A DNA stretch of 6,341 bases, taken from the NCBI GenBank assembly GCA_050486105.1, contig JBJHCR010000353.1:1-6341 (forward strand). Reading direction: 5' to 3'. The notes under the pieces are model-generated. The model saw only the letters and a list, made by a program, of their open reading frames with translations, was not told the origin of the DNA and searched no databases. The stretch comes from JAEXNA01 sp050486105. GTDB taxonomy: Bacteria > Vulcanimicrobiota > Xenobia > Xenobiales > JADMJV01. Both the position numbers and the translations under genes were made by a program. Positions 1-6,090 of this stretch are shown in pieces; the stretch's first letter is position 1; the number at the start of each line of letters is the position of its first letter.

Positions 1-36
1 GGTGGGTGATGTCCTTCGTCTCGGGCACCTTCGGTG

Positions 37-69
37 AACGCTTCGCTTGCGGTCCGCAAGCGAAGCGTT
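37..69. repeat. Perfect 33-bp palindrome (16-bp arms, 1-nt centre)
   Basis: The left arm AACGCTTCGCTTGCGG (37-52) is the exact reverse complement of 54-69, with a single T at 53 in between. As RNA it would form a very stable GC-rich hairpin with a loop of a few bases. The following bases (ACGTCCCCG) are not a U-tract on either strand, so it is not a standard intrinsic terminator. Its position beyond the possible ends of an upstream reading frame still allows a transcript-end or mRNA-protection role. Other options are a dispersed palindromic repeat or an assembly artefact near a contig end. Confidence 0.85.
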
Positions 70-143
70 ACGTCCCCGTTTAAATCAGCAGCCTCCTAGC
101 CACCCAACTGAGATCGGTTTAGGTCTCTCCTGAGTGCGTTATA

Positions 144-172
144 TTGATAGAGTTACCTATTGAGGTCCTATT
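144..172 (+). promoter_or_regulatory. Weak sigma-70-like promoter candidate for the DUF151 gene
   Basis: TTGATA (144-149) matches the -35 consensus at five of six positions. With a 17-nt spacer the -10 would be CCTATT (167-172), which is a poor match. An alternative is TATATT (140-145) used as the -10, but nothing upstream makes a good -35. The region lies about 140 bp before the chosen start codon and overlaps the tandem repeat. This is suggestive only. Confidence 0.2.
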
Positions 173-177
173 GGGTT
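156..177 (+). repeat. Two-copy 11-bp tandem direct repeat, possible operator
   Basis: CCTATTGAGGT (156-166) is followed at once by CCTATTGGGTT (167-177), matching at nine of eleven positions, with the first seven bases identical. Seven-base half-sites one helical turn apart are the arrangement bound by many OmpR/PhoB-type response regulators. That comparison is an inference from spacing, not a match to a known site. An 8-bp palindrome GGCATGCC follows at 178-185. Confidence 0.35.
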
Positions 178-294
178 GGCATGCCTGATCTTTTCAGAGT
201 TCGAAACAATGCGCAGGACTCTGAAGGTTGGACAAAGGAATCAGTATCAGGGTAGGGAACCCCAGGGGAGACTCTCTCACCGGAGAGCTTGAGC

Positions 295-307
295 GAGGAA
301 GGAAGAG
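295..307 (+). promoter_or_regulatory. Shine-Dalgarno that sets the DUF151 gene start
   Basis: A purine run GAGGAAGGAAGAG sits about 7-10 nt before the ATG at 315. The longer in-frame TTG start at 228 has only AAGG directly touching it and would add 29 residues not expected for the family. The ribosome site therefore favours 315, with in-frame ATGs at 321 and 330 as close alternatives. Confidence 0.7.
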
Positions 308-314
308 CATTGGC

Positions 315-806
315 ATGGGTATGCGTCGGATGAAGGTTGACAAACTAGGAATAGACCTTCTCACCCATGATCCGGTGGTGATTCTCAAGGACCTCGAAGG
401 AAAGCGCCACCTACCGATTCTCATCGGACCATTTGAGGCCACCGCCATCGCCTTGGCGCTCGAAGGGACTCAGGTTCCTCGTCCGCTGTCGCATGACCTG
501 ATGAAGTCGGTGATCGAGGCTCTCAAGGCTCGGGTCGATCGCATCGTGATTCACGATATTCAAGAGAACACATTCTTTGCCAAGGTGGTGCTGGAGTCAT
601 CTATGGGCCCGTTAGAGATCGATGCTCGACCTTCAGACAGCATAGCTCTAGCATTGAGGACGAAATCTCCTATCTACGTCTCGGACCAAATCATCCTAGA
701 AGAGTCCGACGATCGAACCAAGGAAGAGCAACCCGACCTCAATGACTTCAAGAAATTCATCGACGACCTGAAACCCTCGGATTTCACCAACACCGACGAG
801 AAATAG
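315..806 (+). CDS. Bifunctional nuclease family (DUF151) protein
   Basis: This 163-residue protein belongs to the DUF151/BFN family (Pfam PF02577), whose founding structure is Thermotoga TM0160. A plant member was reported to have DNase and RNase activity, but the role in bacteria is poorly known. Family landmarks are all present and in order: the N-terminal strand MKVDKLGIDLL (6-16), LPILIGPFEATAI (33-45), the PRPLSHDLM block (55-63), the strand with NTFFAKVVLE (85-94), and the signature IDARPSDSIALALR (102-115) followed by SPIYV. After about residue 130 comes an acidic, charged tail rich in D, E and K (DDRTKEEQPDLNDFKK onward) that looks flexible. The fold looks complete, and there is no signal peptide or membrane segment, so it should be cytoplasmic. 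The start at 315 is chosen for its Shine-Dalgarno. The gene is convergent with the next one, with a 9-bp gap. Nuclease activity is a family label and is not demonstrated by the sequence. Confidence 0.92.
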   Translation: MGMRRMKVDKLGIDLLTHDPVVILKDLEGKRHLPILIGPFEATAIALALEGTQVPRPLSHDLMKSVIEALKARVDRIVIHDIQENTFFAKVVLESSMGPLEIDARPSDSIALALRTKSPIYVSDQIILEESDDRTKEEQPDLNDFKKFIDDLKPSDFTNTDEK

Positions 807-815
807 GGGCCCTTC

Positions 816-1319
816 TCACCCAGCCGAGAGCAGAGAAGTCAACTGTTCGCTCAAAGCTTCCACAGCATTCTCGGGATCCGGGTCCGAAAATTCTCCATGC
901 ACTGCCCCGGCTCCATCAACTAAGAGCAATTGGGCGTGGTTGCTCTTCCAGCCACTTAGAAGAGCTCCCGCAGCCTTACCATCGAGATCGAAGAGCACGT
1001 GAACCCTCTGGTCAAGGTCCTCGGGAACGGGCTTCCCTGCTTTAGAGAAGCCTTTGGCTGCGCCCTCTCGAGCTTTAACTTGCCCTGCTTTCAGAAGGGC
1101 TGCTGCCAATCCCTTGAACATGCTGGGGACCTTGACAGCGGTCGCGATCTGGAAGCGCGGATGCTCCATAAAGCGCTTGCCTAGGGCAATTCCAGCTTGG
1201 GTAGACAGGGCCTGGCTATTCTGGTCTGTGAAGGACAACACCGTGACCTTACCGGAAAAATTTTCCTTACTCCAAGCCTTTCCGTCCAGGGTTTGGAGAA
1301 AATTGAATGAGTCTTCCAT
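816..1319 (-). CDS. Small thioredoxin/redoxin-like protein lacking cysteines
   Basis: This is a 167-residue soluble protein with no signal peptide and no transmembrane stretch. The N-terminus FNFLQTLDGKAWSKENFSGKVTVLSFTD (5-32) reads like the opening of AhpC/TSA or TlpA-type redoxins: a 'leucine-D-G-K' turn, a 'F-x-G-K-V' step and then the first core strand. The C-terminal part has a strand VHVLFDLDGKA (106-116) and a strand-turn-strand LLLVDGAGAVHGEF (131-144), as in late thioredoxin-fold strands. Where a redoxin would have its CxxC or peroxidatic cysteine, it has TDQNSQALS (31-39), and there is no cysteine in the whole protein, so thiol chemistry is excluded. The start at 1319 has AAGGA six bases upstream. 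A longer ATG at 1358 adds 13 residues without a better ribosome site. It is divergent from the HD-GYP gene. A binding or structural role is possible; the function is unknown. The fold assignment is by pattern only and moderate. Confidence 0.8.
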   Translation of the reverse strand: MEDSFNFLQTLDGKAWSKENFSGKVTVLSFTDQNSQALSTQAGIALGKRFMEHPRFQIATAVKVPSMFKGLAAALLKAGQVKAREGAAKGFSKAGKPVPEDLDQRVHVLFDLDGKAAGALLSGWKSNHAQLLLVDGAGAVHGEFSDPDPENAVEALSEQLTSLLSAG

Positions 1320-1325
1320 GCTGTT

Positions 1326-1340
1326 TCCTTGTCTGTGGAG
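1326..1340. promoter_or_regulatory. Back-to-back ribosome binding sites of a divergent gene pair
   Basis: On the minus strand AAGGA (1330-1326) lies six bases before the ATG at 1319. On the plus strand GGAG (1337-1340) lies four bases before the GTG at 1345. These sites support the two chosen starts, which are only 25 bp apart. An in-frame plus-strand ATG at 1318-1320 shares the CATG with the minus-strand start but has no Shine-Dalgarno at a usable distance. There is no room for promoters between the starts, so each must lie inside the other gene. Confidence 0.5.
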
Positions 1341-1344
1341 ATTT

Positions 1345-3339
1345 GTGCGTGATAACATCCGTGAAGTGACTGATCCATTTATCCGTTCTCAACTCGCACG
1401 ACAAAACCTGGGGCCGGCCCTCTCTGGCAAGACCAGTGACGGACAGAGGTCCTCGGACGCTTCAGGTGATGTCGCCAGCGCCTATCTCAAGTCAGGCTCC
1501 CCTGGGGGCTCCAAGGAGCGTCTGACAAATTTTCTGTCCAAACTGGAATCTACCTGGCTGCTCTTCAACCGGAGTACCCTAGACTCTGACGATGGATTAC
1601 TTCCCAAAGACGGAAGCCTGGCTTTCCTAGATGAAGGAGAGACGCCCACACCAGAAACTCTCAAGCGCATGCGAGAGCAACTCAAGCAGAATACCGAAAA
1701 GCCACAAAAGCAAACTGGTTATATGCTTGGGAACCAATCGGGCAGCAAAGGAAAGGGGGCCCAGAGCCCGGGACAGCGAGGTTCTGCTCCCAGCCCGCAG
1801 AATACCTCGGCCCAAGGTGGCCAGCCTTCAGGCCAACCCCCTTCCCAGGGGAGACCGGAATCTTCGTTGCCTTCCCACATGCAGCCCCGGTCCGAAGGGC
1901 CCACAGCACAAAGCTCCCTTCCGCAATCCCAAGGCTCACCTCAAAGCGGCTCGACCCAAGGTCAGAAATCGGCGAACACTCCGTCCCAGAAGACATCGTC
2001 CCAGGCCAATCAAAATACGAACCAGGCACCTCAAGGTAAAGAGACACCAGCCAAAGCCAAGCTTTCGGCGAAGCCCATGGGCCAGGCCCTGCTGAATCAA
2101 TCTCCTGTGCTGCGACGGCCAGGAGGGGCTCCCTGGGCCGCAGCAGGCACCCCATCAGCCAGAGCTTTCCTAGGGTCCAGTCAGATGCCCGGCACCGCCT
2201 TTCGAACCTCCGACGCAAGCGGCCGTCCCAGTACCCCATCCTCGGCTACTCAACTTGCCCGGCAGCCGGTGTTTTCTCAATCCGTGGCCCTGATACACCC
2301 GAAACTCACCACCCGACAAGTTTCCTCTCAGATGCCGGTCCATAACGCCTTTCTAGACGAACAATTCGAATCAGAACAGGAAAATGTTTCCCCTCTCCGC
2401 CTGTCGTGGAGTCGAAGCAAACCAGGATCTCGAACCAGAAATCAGCGACTCTTTGCCCACCGAGCGCGCATGAATCTGTTCTATCGCTCCAATGGTAAGG
2501 GGCAGGCTCTAGGGAACCCAATCTCATTGCAACCGGGAAATGCTGCTCTGGCGGCCGCTCGCAGCGATGTTGCTGGCAGAGTGGCCGGAAGAGCAATCGG
2601 TACTTTACTCAAGAAGCTCTACGATAAAGAAGATGTCGAAGAGCTCGATGAAGAAACTGCGGTCACTTCATTGGGACTGATCCTCAGACTCGGAGGAGAA
2701 TTCACCTATAAGCATTCAACTCGAGTTCTAGATTTGGCCCTGGAATTGGCCGACGAGGTCGGCATCAGAGATAAGCAGACTCGCCGGGAAATCAAGTACG
2801 GGGCCGTGCTGAGAGACATTGGAGAATTCGACCTGCTCCTCCAAGGGCAGCCAAACTCGGACAAAAAGCTGCAAGAGATCGGGGACTTCCTGGGCAGTCA
2901 GGACATGCTGAGAGCCGGATTGCTTCACGATATCGGAAAGGTCAACATTCCTCCCGAAATTCTGTACAAGCCGGGGAAATTGACCCCGGAAGAGTACGAG
3001 ATCATCAAAATGCACCCGATCTATGGAGAAGAGATCGTACGTCCTATTGCCTCTTTGCGCTATCTCTGCCCTACCATCCGTGGTCATCACGAGCGTTGGG
3101 ACGGCAAAGGCTATCCCGATGGTCTTGCTGAAGAAGCTATTCCTTTAGCGGCCCGGATCATCTCGGTGGCCGATGTCTTCGATGCTCTGGCAGCAGAGCG
3201 TCCCTACAAAGCGGGCATGGAGGTGCGCAAAGTGCGCAATATTCTAGCTGAGGGACGAGGAACACACTTTGATCCTTCCCTGGTAGACGCCTTCCTCGGG
3301 ATCATTGCCCGCCGCTACCCCGATGTAGACCTTGATTAA
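1345..3339 (+). CDS. HD-GYP domain protein with long disordered N-terminal region
   Basis: The protein is 664 residues long with no signal peptide or membrane segment. Residues 1-115 are mixed and unrecognised. Residues ~125-240 are low complexity, dominated by Q, S, P and G, and disordered-looking sequence continues to about 390. A helical lead-in (~410-450) precedes an HD-GYP domain (~453-655), the family of cyclic-di-GMP phosphodiesterases. Visible motifs are HSTRV (457-461), HDIGK (528-532), KMHP (555-558), HHERWDGKGYPDGL (581-594), ADVFDAL (609-615), ERPYK (618-622) and GTHFDP (639-644). All expected metal ligands are present: H457, H528, D529, H557, H581, H582 and D610. The gap from H457 to H528 is 71 residues, against about 32 in PmGH as I recall it, so roughly 39 residues are inserted; they begin with GAVLRDIGEF, an echo of GLLHDIGKV. 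No sensor domain is recognisable. The GTG start is chosen for GGAG at 1337; upstream frame to 1054 is antisense to the neighbour. alaS follows after 60 bp. Confidence 0.9.
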   Translation: MRDNIREVTDPFIRSQLARQNLGPALSGKTSDGQRSSDASGDVASAYLKSGSPGGSKERLTNFLSKLESTWLLFNRSTLDSDDGLLPKDGSLAFLDEGETPTPETLKRMREQLKQNTEKPQKQTGYMLGNQSGSKGKGAQSPGQRGSAPSPQNTSAQGGQPSGQPPSQGRPESSLPSHMQPRSEGPTAQSSLPQSQGSPQSGSTQGQKSANTPSQKTSSQANQNTNQAPQGKETPAKAKLSAKPMGQALLNQSPVLRRPGGAPWAAAGTPSARAFLGSSQMPGTAFRTSDASGRPSTPSSATQLARQPVFSQSVALIHPKLTTRQVSSQMPVHNAFLDEQFESEQENVSPLRLSWSRSKPGSRTRNQRLFAHRARMNLFYRSNGKGQALGNPISLQPGNAALAAARSDVAGRVAGRAIGTLLKKLYDKEDVEELDEETAVTSLGLILRLGGEFTYKHSTRVLDLALELADEVGIRDKQTRREIKYGAVLRDIGEFDLLLQGQPNSDKKLQEIGDFLGSQDMLRAGLLHDIGKVNIPPEILYKPGKLTPEEYEIIKMHPIYGEEIVRPIASLRYLCPTIRGHHERWDGKGYPDGLAEEAIPLAARIISVADVFDALAAERPYKAGMEVRKVRNILAEGRGTHFDPSLVDAFLGIIARRYPDVDLD

Positions 3340-3382
3340 GGAGCAGTCCTGCTTCTTGTGCCTGGTAGGAGAAGGCCGCACC

Positions 3383-3391
3383 GAAGAGAAG
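3383..3391 (+). promoter_or_regulatory. Weak Shine-Dalgarno of alaS
   Basis: GAAGAGAAG ends 8 nt before the ATG at 3400. The alternative in-frame GTG at 3358 has its nearest purine-rich site (AAGGAG, 3338-3343) about 14 nt away, which is too far, and would add 14 arginine/proline-rich residues not expected in the family. The 60-bp gap after the HD-GYP stop has only a tight AGCAG/CTGCT stem (3342-3353) with a 2-nt loop and no T-run, so no terminator and no T-box leader is seen. Confidence 0.5.
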
Positions 3392-3399
3392 CGCCCGGC

Positions 3400-6090
3400 A
3401 TGAAAGCCGCCGAGATACGTCAGTCGTTCTTCGACTTCTTTGCCAGCAAAGACCACACTATTGTCCCTAGCGCCCCCGTCGTCCCTTTAGACGATCCGAC
3501 TCTGCTATTCACCAACGCGGGAATGAATCAGTTCAAACCCTACTTTTTGGGACTTGCCCAGCCACCAACTCGGCGAATCGCCGACACTCAGAAGTGTATC
3601 CGAGTTTCCGGTAAGCATAATGATCTCGAGGAAACCGGCCACGACACTTACCACCACACCTTCTTTGAAATGCTGGGCAACTGGTCTTTCGGCGACTATT
3701 ATAAGAAAGAAGCGATTCAATGGGCTTGGGAGTTGTTGACTCAAGTCTGGGGCCTACCCAAAGAACGCTTGTACGCTACGGTCTTCGGGGGAGATGAGCA
3801 GGTCCCAGCCGACACTGAAGCTGAAGATCTTTGGAAAACTTGCACCGACATCAGTCCAGATCACGTTCTGCGTTGTGGGCGCCAAGACAATTTCTGGATG
3901 ATGGGGGACACTGGACCCTGCGGTCCTTGCTCTGAAATTCATATCGACCTCACCCCCGACGCAACGGGTGGAAGCTTAGTGAACCAAGATTCACCATTGG
4001 TCATCGAGCTCTGGAACCTAGTTTTCATTCAATTCAATGCCGAAGAGGACGGTTCGCTTCGAGAGCTTCCCGCCAAGCACGTCGACACAGGGATGGGTTT
4101 CGAGCGAGCCTGTGCTGTAGTGGAATGTACCGACGGCGGAAAGCGCTTCGACGGAGTGGTCTCCAACTATGACACCGAGGTTTTCCAGCCCCTGATTAGA
4201 GCTCTAGAGTCCTTGTCGGGGCGAAAATACACTCCAGGTCAGTCCTCAGATCAGGACTCCATCGCTTTGCGGGTCTGTGCCGACCACATACGCATGATCT
4301 CGTTTTCTATCGCTGACGGAGCCCTCCCTTCGAGCGATGGTCGCGGGTACGTGGTCAGACGCTTGCTCAGAAGGGCTGCCCGCTACGGTCGGCGCCTGGG
4401 TCTAGAAGAGCCCTTCCTTTACAACCTGGTAGAAGTCTTGGCCGACACCATGGGAGACGTTTTCCCAGAACTTCGCGAGCAGCGCAAGAAAATCGAAACT
4501 CTGGTGGAAGCTGAAGAAAAGTCCTTCAACCAGACCCTAGACCGAGGCTTGTCGCTCTTTGAGATCGAGATCGAAAAGCTGGTCGCCGACAAACGAACCG
4601 ATTTTCCCGGTGAGGTGGCTTTCAAGCTGTATGACACCTATGGGTTTCCCCTGGACCTGACGCAAGCCATGGCTCGAGAAAAATCTATCACTGTCAACGA
4701 AGACGAGTTTCACCGTCTGATGGAAGAGCAAAGAGATCGAGCTCGAGCCGCCCAAGTGAAAGTCGTGGTGAGCGCCCAGGAAAGGGAGCTAGAGCTTCCG
4801 CCATCTCGCTTCGTAGGTCACGAGACTTTGGAGTCCGAGGCGGTTGTGCAAGCCGTGTTGGACAACCAGGCACACTGGGCGGTGGTCTTGGATTCCACTC
4901 CCTTTTATGCCGAGCGTGGTGGCCAGCTAGGAGATTGTGGCAGCCTGGGAACCAACGGAAGCCAACTCCGAGTCGAGGACACTAAGCAGCAAGATGGGAT
5001 CACTTTTCATCTGGTGCCAAAGAGTTCCCAGTCCCTAGCCCTCAAGGATGGCGATCGTATCCAGACTCGAGTGGATAAGGAGCGACGACTGCAGATTGAG
5101 CGGCACCATACCGCGACACACCTCTTGCACTACGCTCTCCGAGAAGTCTTGGGCCCCGATGTCCGGCAACAGGGCTCGCTGGTCGCTCCAGACCGACTTC
5201 GTTTCGACTTCACTCACTTTAGGTCCGTTACCCCAGAAGAATTGACTGAGATTGAGAGTATCGTTAATCGCAAGATCCTGGAAAACGGCAGCGTTTCTCA
5301 TTTTGAGCTCCCTTACAAGGACAAGCCCGATTCGGTGTTGGCCTTCTTTGGCGACAAATATGGCGACAGTGTGAGAGTGGTCAAAATAGGGGGGGCTGGG
5401 GTAGGTCGTCTGGAGGGTCCTACCTTCGACGGTTACTCTATGGAGTTGTGTGGAGGAACCCACACCCGGGCCACTGGAGAACTCGGCTACTTGGCCATAA
5501 CCTCGGAGAGCGCTATCGCCGCCGGAGTGCGGCGACTAGAAGCGGTGGCCGGCCTGTCCTTTGGTGAGCGTCTGGAGAAAGACCTGGAAATCCTGAGCCG
5601 GCTGGAACAACTCTTGGCCTGCCCTAAGGTCGAACTCGAGAAGAAGGCGACCTCCCTGCTGGAGCACCAACGAGAACTGGAAAAGAAACTTAAGGCCGTA
5701 GAACAAAGTCAGGCTCAGGATCGAGCGAAAAGTCTGCTTTCCAAAGTTAAAACGGTAGCGGGTGTTCCAACTTTGGTAGAGCAATTCCCCGACAGCACGC
5801 CTGATGAGCTCAAGATGCTCAACGACGGGCTCAAGGGTCACTTTGAAGGAGTTGTGGTCCTAGCTAGTACATCAAAAGACAAGGTGAATCTGCTGGTTGC
5901 CGTCACTCCAGACTGGAGAGGGCGCGGCCTTCATGCCGGAAATTTGGTGAAAGAGCTTGCCAAAAAGGTGGGAGGCGGGGGGGGTGGTCGTCCTGATTTA
6001 GCAATGGCAGGTGGTCGTCTTCCGGAAAAGACCTCGGAAGCTTTGACGTCCCTCGAGTCCCTCTTGAGTGAGACCCTTGGAATAGCTTAA
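3400..6090 (+). CDS. alaS: Alanyl-tRNA synthetase
   Basis: This is a complete cytoplasmic class II synthetase of 896 residues (E. coli 875). It charges tRNA-Ala with alanine and edits mis-charged serine and glycine. The catalytic core begins MKAAEIRQSFFDFF and includes DPTLLFTNAGMNQF (motif 1 region), the R68 to D82 stretch containing KHNDLE, motif 2 FFEMLGNWSFGD (88-99), GDTGPCGPCSE (169-179) and motif 3 GRGYVVRRLLRRA (314-326). The editing domain has its zinc ligands intact: H570 and H574 of HTATH, and C684 and H688 of CGGTH. A predicted coiled-coil stretch (about 735-785) leads into the C-terminal DHHA1 domain with the glycine block GGGGGGRPDLAMAGG (858-872). Just before CGGTH the protein has about 13 more residues (around 664-680) than I recall in E. 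coli AlaRS. Two G homopolymers (5389-5395 and 5977-5984) fall inside conserved frame, so neither marks a frameshift. The gene probably shares a transcript with the HD-GYP gene upstream. Confidence 0.98.
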   Translation: MKAAEIRQSFFDFFASKDHTIVPSAPVVPLDDPTLLFTNAGMNQFKPYFLGLAQPPTRRIADTQKCIRVSGKHNDLEETGHDTYHHTFFEMLGNWSFGDYYKKEAIQWAWELLTQVWGLPKERLYATVFGGDEQVPADTEAEDLWKTCTDISPDHVLRCGRQDNFWMMGDTGPCGPCSEIHIDLTPDATGGSLVNQDSPLVIELWNLVFIQFNAEEDGSLRELPAKHVDTGMGFERACAVVECTDGGKRFDGVVSNYDTEVFQPLIRALESLSGRKYTPGQSSDQDSIALRVCADHIRMISFSIADGALPSSDGRGYVVRRLLRRAARYGRRLGLEEPFLYNLVEVLADTMGDVFPELREQRKKIETLVEAEEKSFNQTLDRGLSLFEIEIEKLVADKRTDFPGEVAFKLYDTYGFPLDLTQAMAREKSITVNEDEFHRLMEEQRDRARAAQVKVVVSAQERELELPPSRFVGHETLESEAVVQAVLDNQAHWAVVLDSTPFYAERGGQLGDCGSLGTNGSQLRVEDTKQQDGITFHLVPKSSQSLALKDGDRIQTRVDKERRLQIERHHTATHLLHYALREVLGPDVRQQGSLVAPDRLRFDFTHFRSVTPEELTEIESIVNRKILENGSVSHFELPYKDKPDSVLAFFGDKYGDSVRVVKIGGAGVGRLEGPTFDGYSMELCGGTHTRATGELGYLAITSESAIAAGVRRLEAVAGLSFGERLEKDLEILSRLEQLLACPKVELEKKATSLLEHQRELEKKLKAVEQSQAQDRAKSLLSKVKTVAGVPTLVEQFPDSTPDELKMLNDGLKGHFEGVVVLASTSKDKVNLLVAVTPDWRGRGLHAGNLVKELAKKVGGGGGGRPDLAMAGGRLPEKTSEALTSLESLLSETLGIA

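Larger units (their letters stand above)
1..314. other. Upstream region without an assignable gene
   Basis: No complete gene is visible before the DUF151 start at 315. A plus-strand frame is open from the left edge to a TAA at 81-83, and another from position 2 to a TGA at 35-37. Either could be the last codons of an upstream gene, but both are too short to identify. The region holds a small hairpin (CACC-TTC-GGTG, 26-36) directly abutting a 33-bp palindrome (37-69), an 11-bp tandem repeat (156-177), an 8-bp palindrome GGCATGCC (178-185), and the Shine-Dalgarno of the first gene. No tRNA was found: the GTTCGAA at 199-205 resembles a T-loop but lacks pairing flanks. Confidence 0.6.

Noticed and set aside
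81..97. Minus-strand AGGAGG (complement of 92-97) as a ribosome site
   Set aside because: No ATG, GTG or TTG occurs at a suitable distance, and the nearest frame hits TAA almost at once.
199..205. GTTCGAA as the T-loop of a tRNA
   Set aside because: Flanking bases do not form the five-pair T-stem and no acceptor or anticodon arm fits.
181..255. 24-codon ORF (MPDLFRVRNN...) as a leader peptide
   Set aside because: The nearest GAGG is about 15 nt upstream, and no attenuator hairpin pair or codon run follows.
228..314. TTG start at 228 for the DUF151 gene
   Set aside because: It has no properly spaced Shine-Dalgarno and adds 29 residues before the family's normal N-terminus; the strong site at 295-307 points to 315.
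812..838. CTTCTC/GAGAAG stem between the convergent genes as a bidirectional terminator
   Set aside because: Only six pairs across a 15-nt loop, with no T-run on either side, and mostly inside the minus-strand gene.
1054..1344. Plus-strand extension of the HD-GYP reading frame by 97 codons
   Set aside because: It lies antisense to the well-formed thioredoxin-like gene, reads as arbitrary sequence, and a start with a Shine-Dalgarno exists at 1345.
1682..2239. Long opposite-strand and alternate-frame ORFs over the low-complexity region
   Set aside because: Biased codon composition of the Q/S/P/G-rich stretch keeps other frames open; the translations have no domain-like pattern or ribosome site.
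5977..5984. G8 run in alaS as a frameshift or slippage site
   Set aside because: Conserved C-terminal residues continue in frame on both sides, so the run encodes the normal glycine block.
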